Assembly (NCBI GenBank): GCA_001970955.1
Contig: MPUH01000515.1
Span: forward strand, 1-48,750
Direction: 5' to 3'
Origin: Stentor coeruleus
Taxonomy: Eukaryota; Ciliophora; Heterotrichea; Heterotrichida; Stentoridae
Length of the DNA: 48,750 nt
Shown here: piece by piece, positions 28,319 through 37,282 of the stretch
Numbering within the stretch: position 1 is the first letter of the stretch
Layout: each line of letters begins with the position of its first letter
The notes under the pieces: generated by a model
Seen by the model: the letters and a program-made list of their open reading frames with translations, nothing else
What the model was told of the DNA's origin: nothing
Databases searched by the model: none
Translations under genes and position numbers: made by a program

Positions 28319-30061
28319 ATGGAAAATCTAAGTTGTTACTGTGGCGAAGACCTGGACTTTAATAATGGGGCCTCTCATCTTATTGAGTGTGAAGCTTGGA
28401 AAACTAGATCAAGTTTATTCCAAGCAGCCCAGGATTTGATCAAAGAAACTGGCAGCATATCATTAGTCAAGCTTGAAGCCGAGGCTCTAATGATGTACGA
28501 TTTCAGTGAAAAAATCATCCCGCAGAAACAAAAAAAGTCTAAATCCAAAAACAGGAGAAAAAGAAGTTCAGATATTGACGAGGCAACAAGGAAACTCATT
28601 GAAGACATGCAAAGACAAAGCCTAGGTATAGACCAATCATTAAAATGTGCATTATGTGAAAAAGCACATCCTGATATGAGCGAGTGTGCTTTTTTAAACT
28701 GTGAACATATGGTTTGTCATGGACATATTAGAGATGAAGTTTATGAAAACTATGCAAAAACAGGGACTGCTAAATGCCCTATATGTGGATATACTTTATC
28801 ATCTGAAGAACTTGGACTGATTGTCAACCAGGAAGAATTAGAAAAACTTACCCCATCAATTGCTGATGCTTTTGATAATGAAGATGGGATTATCGCAACT
28901 TGTCCTTGTGGACTAGCGACTTGGCTTGAACCAGGTAAAGTTGACTTGGCTTATAAGGACGAATCAGGGAAAATTGTATCGAAAAAACATGCTGAACATA
29001 TGGCTAAGTATAGATTTAGATGCAATTGTGGTAAAGTTACATGCGCAAAATGCAAAGCTGAACCGTATCACGTTGGGAAAACATGTGAAGAATATAAAGA
29101 TTTCCAAAGCGCTAAACACTGTCGTTTCTGTAATAACAAAATTACTAGTAGTTCAATATCTTGTAAAAAAGGGGACTGCAAAGACCGTTACCATAATGCT
29201 TGTAAAAAAATCCTTCCTTGCGGCCATCAATGCTATGGAACCTTAAACGAAACTTCATGTTTTGAATGCTTAAATGAAGACTGTAATCAAAATGGTTCAA
29301 GCTATTGTACAATATGCTATGTTGAAGGTCTTTACAATGCTCCTTGTGTAAAACTTGGCTGTGGTCATATTTATCATTATCAATGCTTAGAAACAACTAT
29401 AGTAAAAAGATGGGCTGGGCCTAGGATAACATTTAAATTTGCTAGATGTCCAGCTTGTAATGCATGGGTGACAACACCATATAATATTCGTTTAGAACAA
29501 GATTTAAATATTGTGAAAGCACTGTATGAAGATATTAGAGATAAAGCGCTTAAAAGAATGAAATTTGAAAATGAAGGTGAAGATAGGATTAAAAATCCAA
29601 AAGACACTTATTATAATGATCCTGAAAGATATGCTTTGGATAGGTATTCTTATTATATGTGCTTTAAATGTAAGAAACCTTATTTTGGTGGGAAGAAGGA
29701 TTGTGAACAGAATAATGATCAGGCTAAGTTTAACCCGGAGGAGCTGGTTTGTCCATCGTGTTCGGCTATTGGAATGGAAGGATCGGATTGTAAAGTTCAT
29801 GGAAAGGACTTTATTGAGTTTAAATGCAAGTTTTGTTGCAGTGTCTCGGCGTGGTTTTGCTGGGGAACTACTCACTTCTGTGACCAGTGTCATACACGGC
29901 AGAATAATGGGGATTATTTGTCTAAGAAAAGCAAGTCGGAATTACCTGTATGTCCAGGAAAGACTTGCCCTTTAAAAATTACCCATCCACCAAATGGAGA
30001 GGAATTTCCCCTAGGATGCACCTTGTGCAGGAATATGATAGCAAATAATAAAGACTTTTAG
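28319..30061 (+). CDS. RCR-type (RING-Cys-relay, MYCBP2/PHR-like) E3 ubiquitin ligase with RING/IBR-like N-terminal half
   Basis: 580 residues, very Cys-rich. A C2H-type start (6-24) and a Lys-rich linker precede a RING-like set (Cys110, 113, 128, His130, Cys133, 153, 156), a CPCG unit (195-198) and an IBR-like RFRCNCGKVTCAKC (232-245) with CEEY. The C-terminal third matches the RING plus tandem-cysteine domain of MYCBP2: RING CTICYVEG...RWAGPRITFKFARCPAC (330-380), YYNDPERYALDRYSYYMCFK, CKKPYFGGKKDC, ELVC, the FCWGTTHFCDQCH core, and HPPNGEEFPLGCTLCRN. The relay residues align: upstream Cys462, Glu475, catalytic Cys514, His525; the Phe next to the catalytic Cys is Trp515. MYCBP2 transfers ubiquitin to Thr/Ser through this relay. 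Giant PHR domains are absent. Confidence 0.9.
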   Translation: MENLSCYCGEDLDFNNGASHLIECEAWKTRSSLFQAAQDLIKETGSISLVKLEAEALMMYDFSEKIIPQKQKKSKSKNRRKRSSDIDEATRKLIEDMQRQSLGIDQSLKCALCEKAHPDMSECAFLNCEHMVCHGHIRDEVYENYAKTGTAKCPICGYTLSSEELGLIVNQEELEKLTPSIADAFDNEDGIIATCPCGLATWLEPGKVDLAYKDESGKIVSKKHAEHMAKYRFRCNCGKVTCAKCKAEPYHVGKTCEEYKDFQSAKHCRFCNNKITSSSISCKKGDCKDRYHNACKKILPCGHQCYGTLNETSCFECLNEDCNQNGSSYCTICYVEGLYNAPCVKLGCGHIYHYQCLETTIVKRWAGPRITFKFARCPACNAWVTTPYNIRLEQDLNIVKALYEDIRDKALKRMKFENEGEDRIKNPKDTYYNDPERYALDRYSYYMCFKCKKPYFGGKKDCEQNNDQAKFNPEELVCPSCSAIGMEGSDCKVHGKDFIEFKCKFCCSVSAWFCWGTTHFCDQCHTRQNNGDYLSKKSKSELPVCPGKTCPLKITHPPNGEEFPLGCTLCRNMIANNKDF

Positions 30062-30778
30062 AAAATATAGATGATCTAATAGAATATAAAGTTAAAAAGA
30101 AGTAGTTTTATCAGCCTCAATGACTCTTATCTTGTCAGAGAGAGATAAAGCGGAAGGTAAAATTAGCTTGTGATATAAAAGGTTTTAGGCTTAACTAATT
30201 TTCTGAGTTAGGGATATTTAAAATCAAGGCAGCATATCATAATGAAATTTAATTTCTTTGTATCATAATTACTATATTATCAGCTGAATTAACCATTTTC
30301 TAATGATTTTTTATAAATAACTAATGATTATACCTGTTATAAAGTATCAGAGACTTTTTATAGGAAAATTCAACCTAATTAGACTTGAAGAATCATCAAA
30401 GAGATTTAATATGAAATCAAAACAAAAAAGGATATTTTTTTTGAATTCTTCATATAATCATTATTTAATACAACTTAAAACTTGCATTGATAAATTTCAA
30501 AGTAAACATTAATTGTTTTCAAAATTTTAGATACAATTAGACTACCTAAAGATGGGTTTGAATAAAAGCCTAAGTAGCTGTGATAAATGTTAAGAGCTTT
30601 ATAACTAGTAGGATTATTCAAATTTGCCGGGCTGAAAGAGAGATATACCTATATATGTTTTAACATTGACATGAATATTAATTAAATTTATCATATTTTA
30701 TTGTAAAAAATACACGATTATATACTGATTTAATAAAATGAATGATTTTAAGTAAAACATTTAAAATGCACAAAAAAG

Positions 30779-30846
30779 TCTCCTGGGAAAGGTTTGAACT
30801 TCCTCTTCTAAACATAACTAAAGCGTGCTCTATACACTACCAGGAG
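30779..30846 (-). tRNA. Degenerate tRNA-like gene with Pol III terminator
   Basis: On the minus strand a perfect 7-bp acceptor stem (CTCCTGG with CCAGGAG) encloses a good T arm (GGAAG-TTCAAAC-CTTTC, 5-bp stem and 7-nt loop), followed by discriminator A and, two bases later, a T6 run that would end Pol III transcription. The D arm (TAGTGTATAGAGCAC) looks shortened by a few bases and lacks the GG pair, and the anticodon stem does not pair well, so no anticodon is assigned. Total 68 nt against about 73. Most likely a tRNA pseudogene or a divergent tRNA. Confidence 0.45.
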
Positions 30847-31057
30847 TAACATTGTCATTTTCTGTTTTTAGCATGCTTAATAATTTATTGCCAATCGTGC
30901 CAAATATTTTTTATGATTAAGCTTTAGCTAATATAATTTTATAAGCTAAATTAAATAAATTTATCTTGGGCTCTATATAATATTAAATAATCTTTATGGT
31001 AATATTTCACTTAAGTGCGAATGAATTATATTAAAAAAAATCTGTAAAAGCTTAGAA

Positions 31058-31091
31058 TTTACAGTTCAAATGTAATTTCTTGAACTGTAAA
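31058..31091. repeat. 12-bp perfect inverted repeat (hairpin)
   Basis: TTTACAGTTCAA at 31058-31069 and its exact complement TTGAACTGTAAA at 31080-31091, with a 10-nt loop. It lies in the convergent intergenic region, about 0.4 kb 3' of the E2-like gene. Could be a terminator-like hairpin, a binding site or chance. Confidence 0.8.
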
Positions 31092-31518
31092 CTTTTCATA
31101 TTAATAAAATTTCGTTTTTTAATTTGAAACTTTATCTTATATTTTTAACAGTTACTTGTTCTACAAACTTTATTATACATTATTTTAAAATTTTATAGTT
31201 TTATAAAATAACCTTGAGTAATTAACTACTTTAAAATCAAATCTTAATTTTTAAATAAGCAACACACTTGAATGCCTAAATTATATACCCTCATAAATAG
31301 TCATTATAAGCTAAAATCATATTTAATTTCAAAGATTTTTATGAAAACTAAACTTTGTTTAAAATATTCTTCTCAACTTACTTATCCTATAATCCACATC
31401 AAAAACGCAACTAATTCTTTAATTACCAAAATCCTTATCTATCTTCACATCTTTCTTATATGTCGAAAATTTTCACCTTTTACACATCTATACTATTTAT
31501 ATCCTTCTAAATTCACAA

Positions 31519-32196
31519 TTAATTATATTTTAGCTCAATTTCCGCACCCATGCCCTCACTATCCTCATAATATCTATGTCTTTTTGCATTCCCACAGTTC
31601 TCATTTCGAATTCTTCTTTTATTCTTATTCTCTCCATAATTATACTCAAACTCATATTTTTCAAGAAAAACCCCCCCGTTCATAGTCCACCTTACTCTTT
31701 CATAGAACTTATCGTAAGCTGTGGCATAAACCTGGGCCATATCTATATTATAAGGATTACAAGGGACTAGATTTAGGTTGGGTTCATTAAGCAAAGTCTC
31801 AAAAGCAAAAATTATACTGTTTAAAGTCAAAACTGGTTTCCATTCATACTCTTGTAAGACTTGCATATGAACTGCACCTGTATCAAGATCGACATTTGGA
31901 TGATAAACTTTATTTAAAACAAACATCTCAGGGGGTTTAAATGGATAGCCAGGGGAGACTTTTATGATTGTCTTGAAATTCGCGTTTGAGTAAGGACAAT
32001 CACAATCGCTTTTTACATGAAATGATACTGGGACACATATGTAGATACCGTCCATATAAGGAATTGATATGTTTACGTTTGTATATCCGGCGAGATAGCG
32101 TTTAGATGCAAGCTCTTCCATATCTTTTTTTAGTCGAAGGCTGGCTACTGATAGTAGTGGCCGACCAGGCTCACGTTTAACTTTAAACAGAATCAT
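31519..32196 (-). CDS. UBC12-like E2 fold protein lacking the catalytic Cys
   Basis: 225 residues. UBC fold about 17-180: SPGYPFKPPEMFVLNKVYHP (81-100) with the HPN triad at 99-101, then EWKPVLTLNSIIFAFETLL (118-136), the diagnostic UBC12 (NEDD8 E2) phrase. Where UBC12 has its active Cys (N-V-C-L-N-I-L) this protein reads AVHMQVL, with His110 at the Cys position and no other Cys nearby. It therefore should not form a thioester; it may act as a UEV-like adaptor or scaffold. A charged 45-residue C-terminal extension (KNKRRIRNE...) is not part of the E2 fold. The frame is otherwise clean. Confidence 0.85.
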   Translation of the reverse strand: MILFKVKREPGRPLLSVASLRLKKDMEELASKRYLAGYTNVNISIPYMDGIYICVPVSFHVKSDCDCPYSNANFKTIIKVSPGYPFKPPEMFVLNKVYHPNVDLDTGAVHMQVLQEYEWKPVLTLNSIIFAFETLLNEPNLNLVPCNPYNIDMAQVYATAYDKFYERVRWTMNGGVFLEKYEFEYNYGENKNKRRIRNENCGNAKRHRYYEDSEGMGAEIELKYN

Positions 32197-32783
32197 ATTA
32201 TAAGATATTAAAGGGTTTAAAGAGGAGTTTTGAAAAATGAAGATTTTTATAGGATTTAGTTTAGGATCAGTAAGCTTATAGAAATTATCAAACTGGAATA
32301 TGATAAATTTTGATTGATGAATGGATTGAATATAGAGAATTAGTAGGTTAAGGATTTAAATATTGAAAATGCGCGTTGTTTTTAGTAAGGTAAAAGTTGG
32401 GTTTTTTGGAATATTATCAGTTGGTATTTGGGTTTATATATTTTTGTTAGTTGATATATTTGTAATTTACAATATGTTAACAGATATTAGATTTAAGTTT
32501 AATAAAAGAGATATGTATAGTGTTTCTAAAATTGATACACAGGCTGTCTTAATTATTCTTTGCTAAACAAAAAACTATCAGTTATAAAAGATAATAATTT
32601 TTGAATTTCTTTTGATGAATAATTATTCTTCATTATACATATGCTATTTTTATATAATGTATTTTACGAATATACATAAATAATATGAATTATGATTATC
32701 TTATAAATATATCATCCCATTAAAAATCAACATATTTTGAAGCAATTTTAAATTTAGAAATTAACTATTACTCTTACTTCAAG

Positions 32784-33641
32784 CTAAATCTTAATGATGT
32801 TGTATGCAACAACAATTAGTCCAATTAGTACAATAAGCAAACAGAGAGTTAAACAAAACTTATCACCAGACCTTACTTTGATAATAAGTTTTTTCAATCT
32901 TTTCGTTGTAGTTTCCATTTCTGTATTAGCCAAATCCACAACTTCTTCAAGATCCCCAAGCTTTTCCTCATGTCTTTCAAGTACATTATTAATATTCAAA
33001 GCTCTATTCTTTAACTCTAGTACATTGTCTCCAATCTTATCAGCATACTCATCAATTTTCCTATCCATATCCTTCCACCTACTAATCGCATCTTTTTCCA
33101 CATCTAAAAGTTCCCCTTCTCTTCCTTTAACATCTTCAATAAGTATTTCCCCAGATCCCATCAATTCTGCTTTCATATTCTGCAGATCTCTATGGGCGCT
33201 ATTTTCAACCATATCTCCCAAACCTTCAGCCCTTTTCGTATCATCAAGTCTTTTTACCAGCCATCTGTATTTATTATCTTTAGCTTCTATATCTATTTGG
33301 CTATAAATCTGTATAGTTTTTACTTTAGGTTTCTCTTTTTGTTCTTCAATAACCTTATAAAGTTCTACAAGTTCATGGTCAGTCTCTTTGATTAACAAAA
33401 GGATTTTGTATTTTAGCTTGATTATTTCAGGAGAATCTCTGAGTTTTTGTTACTGATGATTTGATTCAAGCGATCGCTTTTTCTCTTCTTGCGTCGCTTC
33501 GATTGAGTGTAGCTTCTCTTCTATGGAAAATCTCATTGTCGCGAATTTGTCTTTGGTATTTACCCCTGCATCAGCCATGCTACCTCCGAGTTCATTGTGA
33601 ATTTTTTGGATGCGCCGGAGGAGGATATCAACTTTTGACAT
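32784..33641 (-). CDS. Qc-SNARE, SYP7-like syntaxin, one 15-nt intron
   Basis: Removing intron 33439-33453 joins exon 1 (33454-33641) to exon 2 (32784-33438), giving 280 residues. The N terminus MSKVDILLRRIQKIHN resembles SYP71-type starts; the C-terminal SNARE helix runs about residues 190-250 (RWKDMDRKIDEYADKIGDNV through EVVDLANTEMETTTKRLKKL) and is followed by a single membrane anchor and a short tail, the tail-anchored layout. The zero-layer residue appears to be Asn/Glu-type rather than Arg; exact assignment needs alignment. Such SNAREs act in ER/secretory or plasma-membrane fusion. Confidence 0.85.
33439..33453 (-). other. 15-nt intron (SNARE gene)
   Basis: Sense GTAACAAAAACTCAG. It removes the TAA that ends the first frame and joins ...SNHQDSPEIIK... 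with a codon split after its second base. Confidence 0.88.
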
Positions 33642-33885
33642 TTTTATAAGATGACGGGGAGATTAAGAGGGTTAGTTTTTTGTGATTAATGCAAAGGATG
33701 AAAGAAAGTTGAAAATTTAAAAAAGAAGAGTTTATTAAAGTGAGAAATTTTTTAAAGGATGAGTTTTGATAATTTTTTTTAAATGTGGATAATGTAGGAT
33801 TTTTAGGTTTAAATGAATGAGTTAATTATGCTTTATATATGAAAATTAAATGAGTACTGTTAATATAATAAGTTATGCTATCTAA
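33642..33885. other. Short leader of the SNARE gene
   Basis: G-rich and C-poor on the plus strand, that is G-poor on the sense strand of the minus-strand SNARE gene. No further element seen. Confidence 0.4.
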
Positions 33886-34585
33886 AGTCGGTGCAGACAA
33901 AACTTTGTATGCATATCAGATATCGCATTGAGCACCAAACTAGCTATAATTTACAAAAATTTAGAAATTTGCCATGATGAGGTAGAATTAATGAAAATGC
34001 TTTAATATGTATTGAGCAATGCAGAGAAATACGGGAATAAAATTCTTTCAGAAAATCGCATAGATCTTGCTCTAATCAATAACAATATCTTACATTTTTA
34101 TTATGGTCTAATACGTTATAGACAACAATAACAGTATATCTCAAAGTTAAGAGGATTTTTGAAGTGGATGTTACAATGGATCTTGCAGATATTCATAACA
34201 GACAAGAATGTGTTATAGCTGTCTAAGCAGATTTGAAGCACTTTTTTACTATGAAAAATGATATAATATAAAGAAAAATGAATATAATATAAAGAAAAAT
34301 GCACATGATATGGAGAGAAAATGTCATCAATTGACGAAGAGGAATTAACTTCAATTGCAAATCCATAGGACTGCATCATTACTTACAAACATGCACGAAA
34401 ATAATAAAAAATACTTAAAACTATAAACTCAGATATGGAAAATTCTAGCAGAAATGGGGAAACCTCATGAAGCTGAGTTCATTAAAAGTAAATCAAAATG
34501 GTTTGGATGACCTATCAATATCAAAGAACTCTGATTCACCTCATACAATGCTGTCAATAGTATAATTGCCTATAACCTGAATTAT
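33886..34585 (+). pseudogene. Decayed helical-repeat coding gene
   Basis: Strong coding signal in shifting frames. From 33886: FVCISDIALSTKLAIIYKNL, then EICHDEVELMKML, a TAA (34003-34005), YVLSNAEKYGNKILSENRID and LALINNNILHFYYGLIRYRQ to TAA (34129-34131). A frame change then gives RIFEVDVTMDLADIHNRQEC, a TAA, and ADLKHFFTMKN. After a short AT repeat (34253-34301) the signal resumes and includes IWKILAEMGKPHEAEFIKSK before further TGA stops. The helical, TPR-like texture suggests a tetratricopeptide-type protein, but the family is uncertain. It is tail-to-tail with the AlkB-like gene (stop at 34593). Confidence 0.6.
34253..34301 (+). repeat. Imperfect 20-21-bp tandem repeat inside the remnant
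   Basis: GAAAAATGATATAATATAAA (34253-34272) is followed by a 21-bp copy with one extra A (34273-34293) and the start of a third (34294-34301). It lies within the decayed gene and probably arose after loss of function. Confidence 0.75.
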
Positions 34586-34592
34586 TTTATTT

Positions 34593-35743
34593 CTAAATAA
34601 TTAGAGCTAAAATACTAATTATTGAAGTCTGGATTGCTAGCCAGATCTTAAGAGCATCATTGCTTTTTTTCATTTGTTCTTCATTTGGTTGGCCTTGCTT
34701 ATTAGTAGCTTCAGCTAAAGGATTAATAATTCTAAACCACACTGGGGGAAAGAATGAAGCTAAAACACAAACAGTATAGCCACAAGGTAGATTGGGAGAA
34801 TCTTCACAGCTTAATAAAGTTTGATAAGGCTTATATGAATTAGCATGATGATCAGAATGTCTTTGCACTTTAATAAGCATGAAGTTTTGTAAAGTTTGAG
34901 GGGCGTTCCATGAATGTTTTGTTGTCACAGGCTCATAAAGTCTATTTGCTTGTTTTTTCCTTTGCAAGCCATAGTGTCGAATGTAATTAATAGTCTCAAG
35001 CATAAATATTGAAAAAAAAGCTTGAAATAAAAATAACCCTAGTGTTTTCCAGCCCCATATACACCATATGCTAAATGTAAATATTGCTTCCATTGATAGC
35101 CATTGAATAAAATTGTTATTAAGACTATATGGCGATTTCCCTAACTTCTTAGTAGCTTTACATTCTCTTTTCCAAGCGTTCATAAAGCCTCCTTTAATTG
35201 TTTGAGGAATAAATTCATATAAAGTTTGTCCAAATTTAGCTGTTGCTGGATCATTAGGTGTTGATACATACTTGTGATGGCCATAGAGATGCTCAGAGTA
35301 GAAATGTAAATACAAGCTTTTCAGCATATCAAATTTCCCTATAAATGTACCAAAAGTATTTTTTTTATGAATCAATTCATGAGAAAGCAAAAATCCTGTT
35401 GAAGTTACATTGCCTACTGAAATCAATAAAATTATAAACTCAGTTGTTGAGACTTCATAACGATGAATGTAGCTTATTGACCAGTAAAGAGTAACCACTC
35501 CATAAGGATATATAAGTAGATAGGAAATTTCCACTTGATTTGGTTTCTGAGAATTTTTTCTTCTTCAGGAGTTGGGTTGGTATGATCATAAGGGATAATT
35601 TGATCGAGCATAGGTACCAAAGAGTACACTATCCATAAAACACTGAATGGGCGATGGTATACCTCAGTAGCGTAGATAAACAATAAAACAATCGCTGAGT
35701 TAAGGTAATAAGGTAGTGATGAATCCAAATAAGCTCTAACCAT
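34593..35743 (-). CDS. AlkB-type alkane/fatty-acid omega-hydroxylase, reading frame broken once
   Basis: An 89-codon N-terminal frame (35474-35743, membrane helices, PYDHTNPTPEEE) and a 300-codon frame (34593-about 35500) together form a full non-haem di-iron membrane monooxygenase of the AlkB/XylM family. The His boxes are complete: HELIHK, EHLYGHHKYVSTPNDPATAK, NYIRHYGLQR and QRHSDHHANSYKPYQ, so the iron site is intact. The frames overlap and no 15/16-nt intron joins them; one missing base in the T run at 35486-35488 would do so. This is either an assembly error, a young pseudogene or a 23-nt intron. The reaction would be terminal hydroxylation of alkanes or alkyl chains. Confidence 0.75.
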
Positions 35744-37282
35744 TTATTTCAACAAAACCATAGCTCAAGGCTTAATAGATTACAAAATCAAATCATTATC
35801 TAATTTTGCCAAGGCTATAATGAATATTGAGATTTTATCGTAATTTCTTTGATATGCTAGTTTGCCTAGAGCATTCAATGCATATTGAAATATAATTGAA
35901 AATGCTTTAGTATCTATCAAAACTGTGAAATTATAAAATATTTATTCATATAGCAAAGCATTGAGTGAAGTGAATTCTCTAAATATAAAAGTTTTAATAA
36001 TAGAAGGGAAAAGGAATATGATAAAAAGTTTTAATTGTAAAATTGAAAAAGTTTATACTAAGTATGAGAAATTGGTAAATCTTCACAGAATACAAATTAT
36101 GATAATAATCTTCTTTGGGAAAGTTTATGAAAAGTGAAAGAATATTTCATTTTTGAATATAAATTTAAGTCACTTTGTATATAATTTCAGGTAGTTCTAT
36201 ATCTAATTTTAGAAAATTTGTAATGCTAAATATAAAATTTTAAAGAAGAAAAGGTTTTCAACCTTTAAGGGGTTTAAAGTTGAATTATTTCAATTATTAT
36301 AGTGAAAATAATAATATAGTGTATGGGTTTAGAAATTATATATATTTGAGTTTTGTTTTTAAAGGATTTAAGTTCAAAGAATTAGTTTTGCATCTAAAAG
36401 TTTCACTATACTATTTTTTTTGTGTTTCACCTTTACCTATTGATTAGCTAAAGATAATTTTAGCTAACTAATAATTGCATTAGAAAAAATATATTTACTT
36501 AATAAAAGCTAGTCAATGTAATTCCCTACATTAAAAGATTTGAATATTTGTGTCATTATAACTAATAAATTAATTTGTTTATAAATTTTGATTTATTATT
36601 TTCAAATGACAATCCTCTTTTAAACATAAGCACAAAAGCTTTCACTAAAAATAACTAAAAGTCCCACCGATTAATTCTCTGGTTAAAAGAACTTTTAAAT
36701 AAATAAAAACCATTAAAAACTCAGTGAAATTAATTGATTAGACTTTTTTATAATCAAATTCATTTAAATTTTTTAAGCATAATTGTTTTCTTTCTTTGTT
36801 CATTTAATCCTTTAATAACTCATTGTTAGCTAATCTTTTTCAATTATTCCATGCACTTAAGACTTATCTTATTAGGTAAAATCTTATATTCCATAGCTTC
36901 ACTATTTAATAACAAATAAAATCTTTATGCCTATTAATTGAATAATTTTTGTAATTTCACTAAAAATTATTAGGAAAATAGTTTTTGAGTTTACGTAATT
37001 TAGCATGTGCATAAATTAATCATGAACTATATTTTATTATCTATCTTTTATTTATTAAATATATTTTAAATTAAATTCAGATCTCTTTTTAACCCTAGGT
37101 ATTTATATTTATTGCTTACAATAGTTCTTCTCATTAGATAACATTCTGGGTTTTGTTATTTATATATCATCAAAAACTTTGCAATTTTTTTAAACATTTA
37201 AATGCTTATAAAATAGCATTTAATCAAATCAATAATTCAAACAAACTTTTAGGCTCGTATAATCAAGCATTAAAATAATTTA
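35744..37282. other. Intergenic, 1539 bp
   Basis: Uniformly AT-rich spacer without a credible frame, tRNA or long repeat. Upstream of the minus-strand hydroxylase and downstream of the CDPK remnant. Confidence 0.6.

Larger units (their letters stand above)
30062..31518. other. Intergenic, 1457 bp between convergent E3 and E2-like genes
   Basis: Includes a tRNA-like gene (30779-30846) and a 12-bp inverted repeat (31058-31091). A 62-codon ATG frame at 30324-30512 (Lys/Ser/Phe-rich) has no recognisable family and is left uncalled. A 137-codon plus frame starting at 31272 runs antisense into the E2-like gene and is a shadow of skewed composition. Confidence 0.5.

Noticed and set aside
31272-31685. 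137-codon plus-strand frame overlapping the E2-like gene
   Set aside because: Mostly antisense to a confirmed gene and in a G-poor stretch; Tyr/His/Pro-heavy shadow.
32794-33306. 170-codon plus-strand frame antisense to the SNARE gene
   Set aside because: Ser/Leu-rich shadow of the SNARE coding strand, which has clear domain support.
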